Numbered from the stretch's first letter, positions 1 to 10,030 are shown. The stretch: DNA of 64,000 nt from Polyodon spathula (GCF_017654505.1 NC_054570.1:248001-312000); one strand, 5' to 3'. Translations and numbers: made by a program. The notes: a model not told the origin generated them from the letters alone.

Positions 1-682
1 GTGAAGTTCTTGTGGCAATTTGGTTTGGTGGAGTTCCCACTGGAGATTTGGGAGCACATGGACCCTGGCAGCTCATTAAAGTTGCTGGTGAATTTGTTTT
101 TCTCTGGGATCTTGTAGGAGTTTGCAGAGTACCTGTTTTTTGAGGGGTTTTCATTATCGCTCTTGGCATACCTGGTGTTTGAGGACTCTTTCTTGGGGTA
201 CAGTTTTTTGTAGGTGTCCTTAACATTCTTGGGGAGTGGCGAGATAGATTGCAGGGGGACTCTGGTACTCTGAACGCCACATGAGCTTGTCCTTGAAGCC
301 TGGGTTTGTGTGGAGAAGGCGGCCAGGTCACAGTTTTTTTGGGTGTTCTGATTGGGCTTTCCGAAATACCAGACTTTGCATGTGTTCTTGCAGGCAACAG
401 GGATTCCACAAAGTTCTTTACTGGTGTCCTCAGACGGTTGCCTGGTGAGCTGTCCTTGAGAGGAGTTCCCAATATCAAACGCTGGCTTCTCCGAATAGGA
501 GATTTGAAAGGACTGCCACTTAACTTCCAAGATGACGACCCATGTGTCTCTGATCTTATTCCCAGGACAGGGCTCATCACAGGGGTTTGGCATGGGATCC
601 TGGGAGGTGTACGTGGAGATTTCCGAAGAGTTATGCCTCTGTCCGTGGGGCTCCATAGCTTCCTTTGAGTTTTCTTAGGAAT
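1..682 (-). CDS. TICRR: TICRR coding exon 21 (open to window edge; CDK-site-rich tail)
   Basis: Acceptor TATTCTACAG precedes [12 protein letters not shown]. The frame stays open for 227 codons to base 1. It is disordered, basic and packed with S/T-P sites: [81 protein letters not shown] and LQTPTRSQ. This is the expected layout of the large penultimate exon of TICRR, where CDK phosphorylation creates TOPBP1 docking sites. The plus-strand open frame 306-668 is its shadow. Confidence 0.9.
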   Translation of the reverse strand, partial: MPKKTQRKLWSPTDRGITLRKSPRTPPRIPCQTPVMSPVLGIRSETHGSSSWKLSGSPFKSPIRRSQRLILGTPLKDSSPGNRLRTPVKNFVESLLPARTHAKSGISESPIRTPKKTVTWPPSPHKPRLQGQAHVAFRVPESPCNLSRHSPRMLRTPTKNCTPRKSPQTPGMPRAIMKTPQKTGTLQTPTRSQRKTNSPATLMSCQGPCAPKSPVGTPPNQIATRTS

Positions 683-3600
683 CTGTAGAATAAATGAAAT
701 ATTCGAACTGGTTTTGCTCCTTCTTCAACAATTTAATGGCACTGTATTAGTGACATGGTGTGGTACGTACCTGACACTCTAGTTTCTCAGAAACTTCCAT
801 ACCAGCCCTTCTCTCCTCCCTGGAACCACAGGCTTCAGAGTGGCTGGGAGAGCCCATGGCACCAAAGAGTAGCCGTACTGGAGACCTGATGATCTGAATA
901 TTCAGCTTGCCTGAAATACAAGTATTGTTTCAATTACACACACAAAAAAAGTAATACCTTGGTGAAATGACCTACATTTTACTCAACATCAGCAAGTACA
1001 CCAATACTCAATCTAGTAACCCCCAACCCCCACCTCCCCTGCTAATAAATAGTAATAGTAAATGTTTACTCCACCCCATAGAACTGAAAATCATCACAGG
1101 AGGATTATTTTACCACATTTAAAAAGGTAAATTAAGGCATGCAAAACTGACATCCTGAAAATAAGGTATTTCTAAAATGTGGACCTTGCTGATAACCTGC
1201 AAGCCAAGTGCCGTATTCACCTGCTTTGCTATCACTCAGGGTCAGTTGGGAAGCCGAATGGACCCTCTCCAGGTTCCGAGACTGTGGCTGGGAACTGGAG
1301 TAGAAGGAGCTGGAGTGCCTCCTGCCAAAAGAGAGCTTCTTGATTCGAGGGCTCCTTCTCAAGTCAGTCTCTACAATCAGAAATTAAAATGAATGATTGC
1401 TTTGAAGAGCACTGGCTGATGGTGGGAAAAGACATTACAACCTTACACAAGATGATTTGTGCTCCCTACACCTTTGTTGCTGGGGTTTCAAGCTGCGAAT
1501 ATATATTGTAAAGTTACTGGCAGTTGTGTGTAGATGTTTTCCCAGTTTACAAACTGATGGCTAGTTTCACATGCCCAGATTAGAACAAGTCTTGGACTAT
1601 TTTACCCAAGCCAGGTGAAAAGCAAACTCACCGTTTTCTAGCTTCACAGGGGATTCCTCCACAATGCAGACGTCAGAAGCAGTGATCGAGTTCCTGAATC
1701 ATATAGAAAATACAATTCACTACAGTACAAACTTCAATAATGTGTTATTGGTATAACTGGCAGTAGTTAAGGATTTAACTTAAGACACTTATGAGCACTA
1801 AAATACAGTAATCCGTCACGTATCCTCCCTAACCATTTACCCACCATGATCATCCTCTTCAGCAACGTTAGTTTATTATTGTTGTTATTAAGTTTTCATA
1901 CATTGTGTTGCATGTGCTCCATGCGCTGCCATTGCTGGTAGTGTCACGTGAGCTGTTCAGTGTGTTAATATGCAAATAAATTCTGTTCGCCTGCAGGGGG
2001 CGTATCAACTTCAACTCTCTCAGTTCTCACTCAGCAGCGAATGCACGCACCCACACGGCTACTCTGACACAAGCATCAATACCCTGTACCTTTCTAAACA
2101 AGGGATTTAGGGGAGCTCCCTAATAAAAGCTGAATCTGAAAACAATAATTGTGTGAATACAGTAATTCTTACAGCTGTAACCTATAACCTTTTTACATAT
2201 CCGCCCTTACTCTGGTCCCACCGCTGTCGGACATGCGACGGATTACTGTAGCTAACTCTCTCATTAAGAACAGCAAACAATTAAGAGCAGTTGTTCTTTT
2301 TTGAAGCCATGGAAACAGCCTTGGAGTATCGGTGGTACTGACCTTCCTTTAATCTGTCTGTGCAGCAGCCTGTTTGAGACCTGCTTGTGCAGAGGTGTTT
2401 CCGAGACCTTTTTAGTCAGAAGCTTGTGATTATCTGAAACTGGAAACAGTACAACGAGCACATACTAAAAATAAGTCACAAGAACCTTTGTATTGACAGA
2501 TCCAGTCAGCTGCGTTTAGCAGATTTCACCTTTAAAAGTTGCAGAAACCACACCTTCAACAATTAACTTCAATACTGTTGTACATTTGTATGATATTATA
2601 CTATATAACATCATGCATTCAACTGTGTTCTAGAGGACAAATGCCATTACCTTTCACATCTTCCTTAGACCTTGAACGCTTGTGCCTCAGTCCCTCCACA
2701 GCAGACTGGCTCCTTGGTAGCTTAGCTTTTTTAATAGAAGTGTGTGACTCTTGATTGAACAGGTTCCGGCGTACCTTTGTTACCTCTGCAGAAACAGACA
2801 TTAGTAAAAAGCACAAGCTAAGCAGAAAAGACCCCTTCCATACACATTGCTCTTACTAGCCAAGTTGGGGAGACATGGTCAAGTAGGAACAAGTGGGAAT
2901 GGGATTGACACCCAGACTGTATGACCCACAAGTAGCCCAGCTGGCTGCCAAGAAAATAATTCAATCATAATGAGACAAAACAGAGTTCAAGATTGTTTAA
3001 ATTCAAAGATATATATTAAACATTCTAAAAATGACAAAACAGGTCACCTATAAAAAAATCAAAATGTTGTTCCAGAAGTTACTTTATGTGTGAACAACAA
3101 ATGACTTGAAATATTCACCTTGTACTTCTTTGGGTGGTGGAGGTTCAGGACAAGGTAGCTCCACAGCAAAAGAAAGACGAGACTTGACTCTTTCCTAATA
3201 AATAAGACAAAAATCAGCAATATTAAAACCTGTTCCACGCAATTAGTTTATTTACAAATGATCTTTTGAGAAGTACACTGCAGGATTTTCCCATAAAGAA
3301 CCCCCCCCCCCCCCCCCCCAATCTAGATTTACCCTTCTTGCAGACTTCTTGGGCATTTCAATTTGCCGTAAACTCTGAGATGCATCACTCATGCTTCGAT
3401 GACGAGTCAGCATACCACTCCTAAAAAAATAAATGAAATAGTAAAGGTGGTATTTCACACACATTCATTTAAAAAGGTACACACATACATTGATAAATAT
3501 CTATTCTACAGAACACATTACACCTGCAAGTTCAGATAAAGCTGTAACATTTAAACAAAACAAAAAATACTCAGGCCACACGGTTTCCATGTTCTGCACT

Positions 3601-6600
3601 ATAGTCCACTTTCTTGGGGGCAGTCTCACCTTTTTTTCTCAGCTGATCTGATACGCAGGCCCCCGCCAGCTGAGGATGTACTGGGGGCTGCAGAAAGCTG
3701 TGAAGCAGCTGGAGAGTTGCTCTCCTGTGTCATTGACTCGTCGCTGAAGAAATCTGAAGGAAGAAGCGAATCCAACTTTTGAGGCAGTTGTGTGCCCAGA
3801 CTGGAGTACATATCCCCAAGGATTGTTGGAATGCTGTTGAGGTACCTGCAAAAGAAAAAGAATCCTTCCCTGTTAGTTAAGGTTTTAGTTCCTTCTAGAT
3901 GGTACAATCTCACAGATATGCATTACTACTCTTATCTGGGTATATTTAGTTTACATACAGGCCTTGCAGTTTTACAAATCTACATAACTTTAACCAACAC
4001 ATGCAAACAGATACATACATGTAAATTAAACAGTTAGACTTACACTATAAGGATCTCTTCTTCAAGGAACTTAGCAAGGTAAGATGGGTCTTTAGTCAAG
4101 GAGAGAATGCGCAGCATATCTGTAATCTGGATTTACAGAAAAACCAGAATGAATACTATGACCAAAAACATTTCACAGGTTCAAAACCAGCCAAGTTAAA
4201 ATAGAGGTAAGCAGGTTAAAGACACAAGGTTTACAAACAATGCGATTTCCTCTTTGAAAAGCAAGAATTGTGAAATGCACATTCTTTTACTTCTCTCGTC
4301 AGCCACAAGATGTCAGTTATGACCCAGTTTTTACTAACTGAAGTAAATAAAGATTGAGAGACACAGCAGAAAGGCAAATATAATCTAACTGGCACTGTAG
4401 GTAGTATGAATTTATAGAACAAACATTTGTGCATTTGGTTTAAAATTTTACATAAAAACGTAGCAGCACTGTATGTGTAATATAACTAAAAGCAAAATGG
4501 CAATGCAATTGACAATTCACCTGCATTTTTACAGTTTTATTTTGAACTTACTATGACAGTTATTTAAATGCGTTACTATACGTTTCATTACTGTAATACA
4601 GTGATTAAAATAAAATAAACTTTCTTCAGTTTTACTTGCCTCCTCTACCAGTTGTTCCAGGCGGTCTGTGTCAGTCTGAACAGAAGGGCACTGGAGACAC
4701 ATCTCCAACCGCAGCACAACCTGCAGCTGACACCTGGGCAGCAACCACAATACAAGCATTACATCTTCAATCATGATGTCCAAAAGGAAACCGTCTTTTT
4801 TACTTCAGGTTAACCCTGGTGGTCCATGTTGACCACCAGTTTTGAAACACCTTTTGCATGTCAGTTTCTTGAAATAATTGACCAGTATTATTAATTCATG
4901 TTTTATCTATAACCAAATAACACTCACTATTGTTCAATAAAAAAAATACTAAAAACAAATTAAAATTCAAAGACAAGTGTTTCAACAGAAGTATTTCAAT
5001 GTCTTTACAACAAAGTCAAAACCTTTGTCATTGAATTTGTTTATTTTAGTATTTCTTCAAATAATTGAGGAAGGTCTTATGTTTGTTTTTGTTATGAAAA
5101 TAAATACAGCACAAATAAATTATAAGCCCTAGATACTCACTCGCGAACCTTTGCTTCATTGTCTTGTGCATTTGCGTACTGCTGTCTGATCAATTTACTG
5201 GACTTAACAAGGTTTTCCTGCACAAATTGGGCACAATTCACCTGCAACAGAGATGGATGAAATATTGATTTATTTTTTTCTCCAATGTATCATAAATGGG
5301 CCTCTTGCTACCTCAGTCACATTTCATTTGTTCAAAATAAGTATTAAATATTGAGCTGAAATTGCTTACTATCCCACAATAGGTACAAATCTGACACCCA
5401 GTCATTTTCTTGTCCATTACAATGAAATGAATGGTTTTTGGATCTGACATCAATCCACGTCCTTTACAGCTTTATAATAAGAAAATGTTTTATGTCATAA
5501 TTTAAGTATTTCATTTGATGTAACTTACTTCAGCATCTCCTAGGACCTCACATAAGTACAAGACATTCTCAGCATGAGAAATATAATTGTGAAATAAAAT
5601 GGGAAGCTCAGCAAGAAGGAATATTAAGTGTTCCACTCAAAAGGCTATCAAATAAAACCCCTGCATTTCCATTAATTTAGAGGTTTGAGAGTTCTTGATA
5701 AGAACCTTTCCCACACACTCAAAGCTGTAATCAACATCCTTCCTATAAAACAAACATTTTCAGCTTACCTCCAGTTCTTGATTGTCTGCTGATTTCAGAA
5801 ATGTTTTAATGAGAATAAGGAAGTTCTGGACTTGTGTAACCAGAGAGGAGTCTCGTTCGGTCACAGCCTTCTGGTAACTCTCCTTAAGATGGGACAGAAG
5901 CTCCTCTTCACTTTTAAAATCTAAGAATGACAACACAAAAACCAATTGCGAAATCTCGAGAGGAAGTTTTAATTTATTTTTTTATAATCTCAACTCTTCA
6001 TATAAATGAGGAAGCAGAACAGTTAAGACACTTACGTGTTAAATTGCCACCTGCCTTCCCTCCTTGCTTGTCTCCCGATCGCCTCTTTCCCTGCTTGACA
6101 GGTCCCCTCTCGCTGGGCTGAGGTTCATCTGACTGACTCTTCTGTGCCTTCACATTGAGCCGGGCCACATTCAGCATCTGGAGGGAACGGCTCATGGTCT
6201 TCATCTTCTGTCTTACTGGAGTACGGGGTCCGCCAGCTGGGAGGTAAGAAAAAATAACGATGTTAAAAAAAAAAAAACACACAACATGACTAAAATAGCA
6301 GTTGGCATTTTAATACAATTCCTGAAAATCACATACCAAACTACTAATGACGGCATGGCAAAATGCACACAAATTGTTCTTTACAACCCCTGCAGGGATA
6401 TGAACTTATGGCACTGGAGTGGGACTCAGTAAAGCAAAACTTGAGATGAGACTCTGTTATACTTACATCTTTTCCTGCCTTGCTGCTCTGAATCTTCTGA
6501 NNNNNNNNNNNNNNNNNNNNNNNNNNNNNNNNNNNNNNNNNNNNNNNNNNNNNNNNNNNNNNNNNNNNNNNNNNNNNNNNNNNNNNNNNNNNNNNNNNNN

Positions 6601-9600
6601 NNNNNNNNNNNNNNNNNNNNNNNNNNNNNNNNNNNNNNNNNNNNNNNNNNNNNNNNNNNNNNNNNNNNNNNNNNNNNNNNNNNNNNNNNNNNNNNNNNNN
6701 NNNNNNNNNNNNNNNNNNNNNNNNNNNNNNNNNNNNNNNNNNNNNNNNNNNNNNNNNNNNNNNNNNNNNNNNNNNNNNNNNNNNNNNNNNNNNNNNNNNN
6801 NNNNNNNNNNNNNNNNNNNNNNNNNNNNNNNNNNNNNNNNNNNNNNNNNNNNNNNNNNNNNNNNNNNNNNNNNNNNNNNNNNNNNNNNNNNNNNNNNNNN
6901 NNNNNNNNNNNNNNNNNNNNNNNNNNNNNNNNNNNNNNNNNNNNNNNNNNNNNNNNNNNNNNNNNNNNNNNNNNNNNNNNNNNNNNNNNNNNNNNNNNNN
7001 GCTAGTTGCTCCTTGGTATAGTTCAGACAAATAGACTGTTAGATCCTGCTCTGGGTTTGAGCTCTTTCCTTCATCCAGCTCACCTCCCTCAGGGGCAGTG
7101 TGCAGTAACCTGCTGACAGAAACACTTCTATCAGGTAACAACATTATATCAGTCATTGTCATAGTAAAAAAAAAAGACACTCCCACAAAACACAGTTACT
7201 GTTTCTCTTATTCGAACATTTTACACAGATATCGTGCATATTTAAAAATCTTGCATAGTACATGAAATACCTGATTGACTCCATCAAGTTGGAACTGACT
7301 CCTGACTGATCAGACAGTGGGAACCAGCCCTCCACAAGAGCTGATGGTCCTGGATGGGTCGAGGACAGCTCCTGCTGTGCCCAGTCAGGGACAGGAGGGT
7401 CTTCTACAAGGAGTACGAAAAAAAAAAAAAAATCTAATAAAAAAATACAAAAAAAACAATACCACACTACTACTATCCCAAAGAGATGATAAAAGCTGTG
7501 TTATTTTGTTTTGCAGGACCCACTGAATAATTGTACTGCAGCACCTCACCTGCGCTGTTCTCTTGCTCGTCCTCTATGCAATCATAAAAATGGTTTACGA
7601 CACTAGAGACGATGTCAGGTAAGTCTGTGGAAAGTTCGTCGCCACCCTGGGACACCAACTCATTCAGCAAGAGGCCTCCGTCAGATGTAGGTTCTGGGTA
7701 AAGTAGGGTGAGCAGAGCTGTGGTGGCAGAGAGTGGCGACAGGACCCCAGTGCAGGGAGAGAAACCTCCACTCACATCAATGCTAACAACCTGAAACAAC
7801 CAAAAAAAAAAAAAGTCTAACGAGTCACTCATTTTCCAGCTGATTCTTTAAACCTATTTTGTTCTCTTGATTAATGTACCTGTACTTTTAAATACTTCCC
7901 TAAACTAAAAACAGGTCTGATACTTAAACACTACACAGTTATATATCTGCTGCCTCATGAAAACACTTTTTTTAAAACAAATAAAACATTAAATTAACAT
8001 TTATAATTATCATAGCACAAAAAGAAAAAACAACTTCTTGTAGAAATGTGTCTCTTATAATTGAATATTGATGGTTATGGATAAAAGTTTAAATACGATA
8101 TACTGTAAAATAACCAACCATATGAAGACCCTGCACAGCAAGCTCCTTTAAAAGCTGTTGAAATGCAATTTTTTCTTCATAACTCCCAGTGGTTTCCTTA
8201 GCCTGTTGAAGTACCCAGGTGTCAGTTCTCATCGCCCTGGGTTTCAGGCAGCTCCAGTCTGTAAGGGCTTCTTTCAATGTTACATTAACCAGGTTGGGCA
8301 AAGTGCTCTGTCTGCTGGACATGGACTCCAGGGAAATGCTGCAAATGATCATGTCTGCTATAAAAACATTAATCAAAGGAAAAAAATAATCATTATTTGG
8401 CCAGCGCTTAATTAGAATGCAAATTTGTTCAAAAAATACCTAAATACTGCAGTGCCTATGCCAACTTCAATAAACAAACATCTGCAGAGGAATTGTTTAT
8501 GAATTTATCAATGACAAAAACACAACATTGAGTTCCATGGGTTTAAGCTTCTGCGCTCTGTCCAATATGCCTTTGTCAACTTTGAGGGGGTTTCCAATAT
8601 GTAAATATGTTTTACCTTCTCCACAGCGAAGAAGTCCATACTGCACAGGAAAAGCAGCACGGTAGATCCGCTCTGAAGACATCAGATAATTAATGCTGGA
8701 GTCAAAGGGGAACACTGCTTCTCTTACTCCAGGCAAATGGATGGGAGAACCTCCAATGAAGGGCAAGCACTGCATTAAAGGTGTTACTTGTCCAAGTATA
8801 CCGTGAAAAGGCACTAAACTCCCGCCAGCCAGTCTCAATGCCTCAGATAGAACTTCATACCCAGCATGATCTGTAGATTCCATTAGCTGTAAAAACAAAC
8901 ACACAAAAACTGTATTTAGTCCAGGTTTTTGCCCATGAGGGATGCCTTTCTGCTACAATGAATCCCTTGCCCCCCCAATGTGCTTATATTGTAAAACTAG
9001 GCAAGATTAACGCCAGAATGTAGTTATAGTTTCTAAAACACACTGCATTTTATTAATGTAATATGTTCTGCTGAGCGTTATGTGTAAGGTATTTTACATA
9101 TTCCTAAAACTTAAAAAAAAAAAAAAAAAGATTTCAAAAAGTGTAAGAAATGGTGTCAAAACAGGGAGAATGAAGTTCAAATAAAGGTTTGTGTTTTTAG
9201 GTTGTATAACACAGTGGAAATGTAGCGCAGAGATACAACAGTAAACCGTTTTAAACATTCGTTAAGCGTCCTACCTTCCCGCACTCTGTAGTATCCAGCC
9301 AATGCAAAGCAACTTTATTCTGGAAAATCATCTCCTGGACAGCCCTGGGCAGGATGTCTTCCAAAACATCTTTATAAGAATCACTCGTGTCACCTGAGCA
9401 CATGAACGCTTGAAGCTCTGCTGTGGAGTGCGGACACGCAGAGACGAGAAACACCACATTCTGACTTTTCAGTGATGACTCGTCTTCTGCCAAAGCGAGG
9501 TTCGGTGGCACCTTGCTGCCAGGCAACTGCCCTCGCCTCCTGGGTCGCAGGGCTGGTTTGGTCGGGGAGGTGATGTCAGGCCTGTCCCACTGAAAGTCCA

Positions 9601-9967
9601 GCAAAGTCTCTTTCAGTGCTGTTTGGATAACCTGCCCCTTGGGTGCCAATAGTTTCCCCTTATTCAAATTCTCCCATGCCTGGTTTTCTTCAAATTTAGA
9701 CCGACACTCCCCTTCGAAATCCTCGAAGTTCTTGGCTTTGAGCTCCCTAAAATCGGAAGCTCGGTATATTTTGCCCCTGGCTCCACGCGAGTTGTAGAAT
9801 TTGTACCCCCATTTGACCTTTTCCAACCCAAACCTGCATCCAAAATAATTGAGGATTTTCAAAACACCGTGCTCTAGGACATTCGTCTGGGCAGAAACAC
9901 CACCCGAGACAGCCCTGTCTCCAGAACTCGATGTGTCGATCAGAAACACTAAATTACGAGAAACCAT
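1..9967 (-). CDS. TICRR: TICRR / treslin gene, 5' two thirds (21 coding exons, runs off left edge)
   Basis: Treslin is the metazoan Sld3-like replication initiation factor. It acts in the nucleus with MTBP, binds TOPBP1 after CDK phosphorylation, and allows CDC45 loading onto the MCM helicase; this is family knowledge. Seen here: a minus-strand chain of exons whose phases all agree. Conserved blocks recognisable against remembered vertebrate TICRR include [17 protein letters not shown] and [17 protein letters not shown] (exon 1), PDWAQQEL and SSNLMES (exon 5), [20 protein letters not shown] (exon 8), [11 protein letters not shown] (exon 11), [11 protein letters not shown] (exon 13), [13 protein letters not shown] (exon 16), [10 protein letters not shown] (exon 17) and [17 protein letters not shown] (exon 19). 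The Sld3/treslin homology region should lie around exons 9-13 (inference). The far C-terminus lies outside the window. All introns are GT-AG except one GC-AG (after exon 11). The 500-N gap at 6501-7000 interrupts exons 6 and 7. Confidence 0.96.
771..910 (-). CDS. TICRR: TICRR coding exon 20
   Basis: 140 nt encoding [19 protein letters not shown] then a variable stretch ending EVSEKLECQ. The [11 protein letters not shown] block matches treslin RSPKSLLFGAM, a conserved S-P site in the region contacted by TOPBP1 (role is family knowledge). Acceptor TATTTCAG, donor GTACGT, ends in phase 0. Confidence 0.92.
1221..1370 (-). CDS. TICRR: TICRR coding exon 19
   Basis: 150 nt encoding [39 protein letters not shown] and [12 protein letters not shown]. 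The RRSPRIK block begins the S/T-P-rich regulatory tail. Acceptor TGATTGTAG, donor GTGAAT, ends in phase 1. Confidence 0.95.
1632..1693 (-). CDS. TICRR: TICRR coding exon 18
   Basis: 62 nt encoding [20 protein letters not shown] then NG. Acceptor TGATTCAG, donor GTGAGT, ends in phase 1. The VEESP match to treslin confirms it. Confidence 0.9.
1804..2250. mobile_element. Tigger/pogo-like MITE in TICRR intron
   Basis: 14-bp perfect terminal inverted repeats, TACAGTAATCCGTC at 1804-1817 and its reverse complement at 2237-2250. Weaker match continues inward (about 18 of 22). The outer TA on each side is the expected TA target duplication. The CAGTAATCC start resembles the Tigger/pogo group. 447 bp, no transposase. 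It includes a CACGTG E-box (about 1946) and a CTCF-like core at 1990-2002. Confidence 0.8.
2343..2439 (-). CDS. TICRR: TICRR coding exon 17
   Basis: 97 nt encoding [20 protein letters not shown] then [13 protein letters not shown]. Acceptor GTTTCCAG, donor GTCAGT, ends in phase 2. The open frame runs on to 2264, but the RS|S continuation and phase fit the donor. Confidence 0.95.
2651..2785 (-). CDS. TICRR: TICRR coding exon 16
   Basis: 135 nt encoding [17 protein letters not shown] then [11 protein letters not shown] and a basic SRSKEDVK stretch. Acceptor TTTCTGCAG, donor GTAATG, ends in phase 1. The [13 protein letters not shown] block is diagnostic. Confidence 0.95.
3119..3194 (-). CDS. 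TICRR: TICRR coding exon 15
   Basis: 76 nt encoding [19 protein letters not shown] then PPKEVQ. Acceptor CTTATTAG-like, donor GTGAAT, ends in phase 1. It is little conserved in sequence but required by the phase of its neighbours. Confidence 0.85.
3301..3319. repeat. Poly-C run (19 nt)
   Basis: Mononucleotide C tract in the TICRR intron after exon 14. Its length is probably unreliable in the assembly. Confidence 0.9.
3333..3420 (-). CDS. TICRR: TICRR coding exon 14
   Basis: 88 nt encoding [19 protein letters not shown] and [10 protein letters not shown]. Acceptor TTTTTTAG, donor GTAAAT, ends in phase 0. A 19-nt poly-C run follows 13 bp into the downstream intron (3301-3319). Confidence 0.92.
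3630..3845 (-). CDS. TICRR: TICRR coding exon 13
   Basis: 216 nt encoding [36 protein letters not shown] and [11 protein letters not shown], then a Ser-rich linker ending RIRSAEKK. Acceptor CTTTTGCAG, donor GTGAGA, ends in phase 2. Confidence 0.95.
4044..4126 (-). CDS. TICRR: TICRR coding exon 12
   Basis: 83 nt encoding [18 protein letters not shown] then [10 protein letters not shown]. Acceptor AAATCCAG, donor GTAAGT, ends in phase 2. It is part of the helical Sld3-like core. Confidence 0.92.
4640..4733 (-). CDS. TICRR: TICRR coding exon 11 (GC donor)
   Basis: 94 nt encoding [19 protein letters not shown] and RLEQLVEE. The acceptor is GCTGCCCAG. The only donor that keeps phase with exon 12 is a GC-type site, GAG|GCAAGT, giving LVEE|ITDMLR as in treslin (VVEEVTDLLR). 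Confidence 0.9.
5141..5241 (-). CDS. TICRR: TICRR coding exon 10
   Basis: 101 nt encoding [20 protein letters not shown] then [14 protein letters not shown]. Acceptor GTTGCAG, donor GTGAGT, ends in phase 2 and joins exon 11 to restore VRECQLQ, as in the family. No long open frame exposes this exon. Confidence 0.92.
5769..5920 (-). CDS. TICRR: TICRR coding exon 9
   Basis: 152 nt encoding [20 protein letters not shown] and [18 protein letters not shown], a helical block matching the treslin core. Acceptor CATTCTTAG, donor GTAAGC, ends in phase 0. Confidence 0.95.
6036..6236 (-). CDS. TICRR: TICRR coding exon 8
   Basis: 201 nt starting [20 protein letters not shown] and [11 protein letters not shown], one of the best conserved treslin blocks. 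It continues into a Lys/Arg-rich linker ([17 protein letters not shown]) that could serve as a nuclear localisation signal (inference). Acceptor CCTCCCAG, donor GTAAGT, ends in phase 1. Confidence 0.95.
6467..6500 (-). CDS. TICRR: TICRR coding exon 7 (3' end only; rest in gap)
   Basis: 34 nt from the gap to a perfect GTAAGT donor. The correct frame reads [11 protein letters not shown] plus one base, joining exon 8 to give [13 protein letters not shown], as in treslin. Another open frame across the N run ([11 protein letters not shown]) is a shadow, because it puts exon 8 out of frame. Confidence 0.85.
6501..7000. other. Assembly gap, 500 N, within TICRR
   Basis: The exact 500-N length suggests a placeholder of unknown true size. 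It hides the end of exon 6, one intron and the start of exon 7 of TICRR. Confidence 0.98.
7001..7109 (-). CDS. TICRR: TICRR coding exon 6 (truncated by assembly gap)
   Basis: The acceptor CTGTCAGCAG precedes [10 protein letters not shown]. The exon continues through [15 protein letters not shown] into the N run at 7000. In human TICRR only about 8-10 residues separate SELYQ from the residues encoded just past the gap, so the gap should hold a few codons, an intron and the start of exon 7. Confidence 0.9.
7271..7403 (-). CDS. TICRR: TICRR coding exon 5
   Basis: 133 nt encoding [28 protein letters not shown] and SSNLMES, highly diagnostic of treslin. Acceptor CCTTGTAG, donor GTATTT, ends in phase 2. 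Confidence 0.95.
7550..7790 (-). CDS. TICRR: TICRR coding exon 4
   Basis: 241 nt, starting VVSIDVSGG and carrying the conserved [17 protein letters not shown] block. It then becomes acidic ([13 protein letters not shown]). Acceptor TTGTTTCAG, donor GTGAGG, ends in phase 1. The preceding 330-bp intron holds only AT-rich sequence. Confidence 0.93.
8119..8357 (-). CDS. TICRR: TICRR coding exon 3
   Basis: 239 nt. The acceptor TTTTTATAG precedes a phase-1 join into [12 protein letters not shown]. It contains TDTWVLQQ and [15 protein letters not shown], matching the treslin block that ends before the 'SPLSA' motif. The donor is GTTGGT; it ends in phase 0. Confidence 0.9.
8616..8886 (-). CDS. TICRR: TICRR coding exon 2
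   Basis: 271 nt. The acceptor TTTTTACAG precedes [12 protein letters not shown]. The donor GTAAAA follows GGAGAAG, so the exon ends in phase 1. The open frame runs on to 8497, but the exon 3 join at this donor restores the treslin-like SISLES...[12 protein letters not shown] continuity, so the extension is intronic. Confidence 0.9.
9275..9967 (-). CDS. TICRR: TICRR coding exon 1 (start codon; residues 1-231)
   Basis: The ATG is at 9965-9967, with no other in-frame start in the exon before the conserved block. 231 codons end in phase 0 at a GTAGGA donor (9274 downwards). The N-terminus VFLIDTSSS resembles a von Willebrand A-type DxSxS strand. The CRFG, DFREL and LLDFQWDRP blocks and the C-terminal LDTTE match the treslin N-terminal domain. 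Confidence 0.95.
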
Positions 9968-9986
9968 CTTGCAATTAGTATACTTT
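9968..9986 (-). other. TICRR: TICRR 5'UTR segment beside the start codon, with candidate 3' splice site
   Basis: On the minus strand a tract of about 35 T (9993-10027) leads into TTTTTCAG at 9987-9994, then 19 nt of leader and the ATG. This looks like an acceptor for a 5'UTR intron. A matching donor GTGAGCG lies at 10501-10507. Inference, not proven by the sequence. Confidence 0.5.
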
Positions 9987-9991
9987 CTGAA

Positions 9992-9992
<1 letters not shown>

Positions 9993-10027
<35 letters not shown>
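9993..10027. repeat. Poly-A (poly-T on minus) tract
   Basis: About 35 A on the plus strand, immediately upstream of the TICRR coding exon. Confidence 0.9.

Positions 10028-10030
<3 letters not shown>

Noticed and set aside
8497..8615. Extension of TICRR exon 2
   Set aside because: Open reading continues, but the GTAAAA donor at 8615 gives correct phase and a better family match with exon 3.
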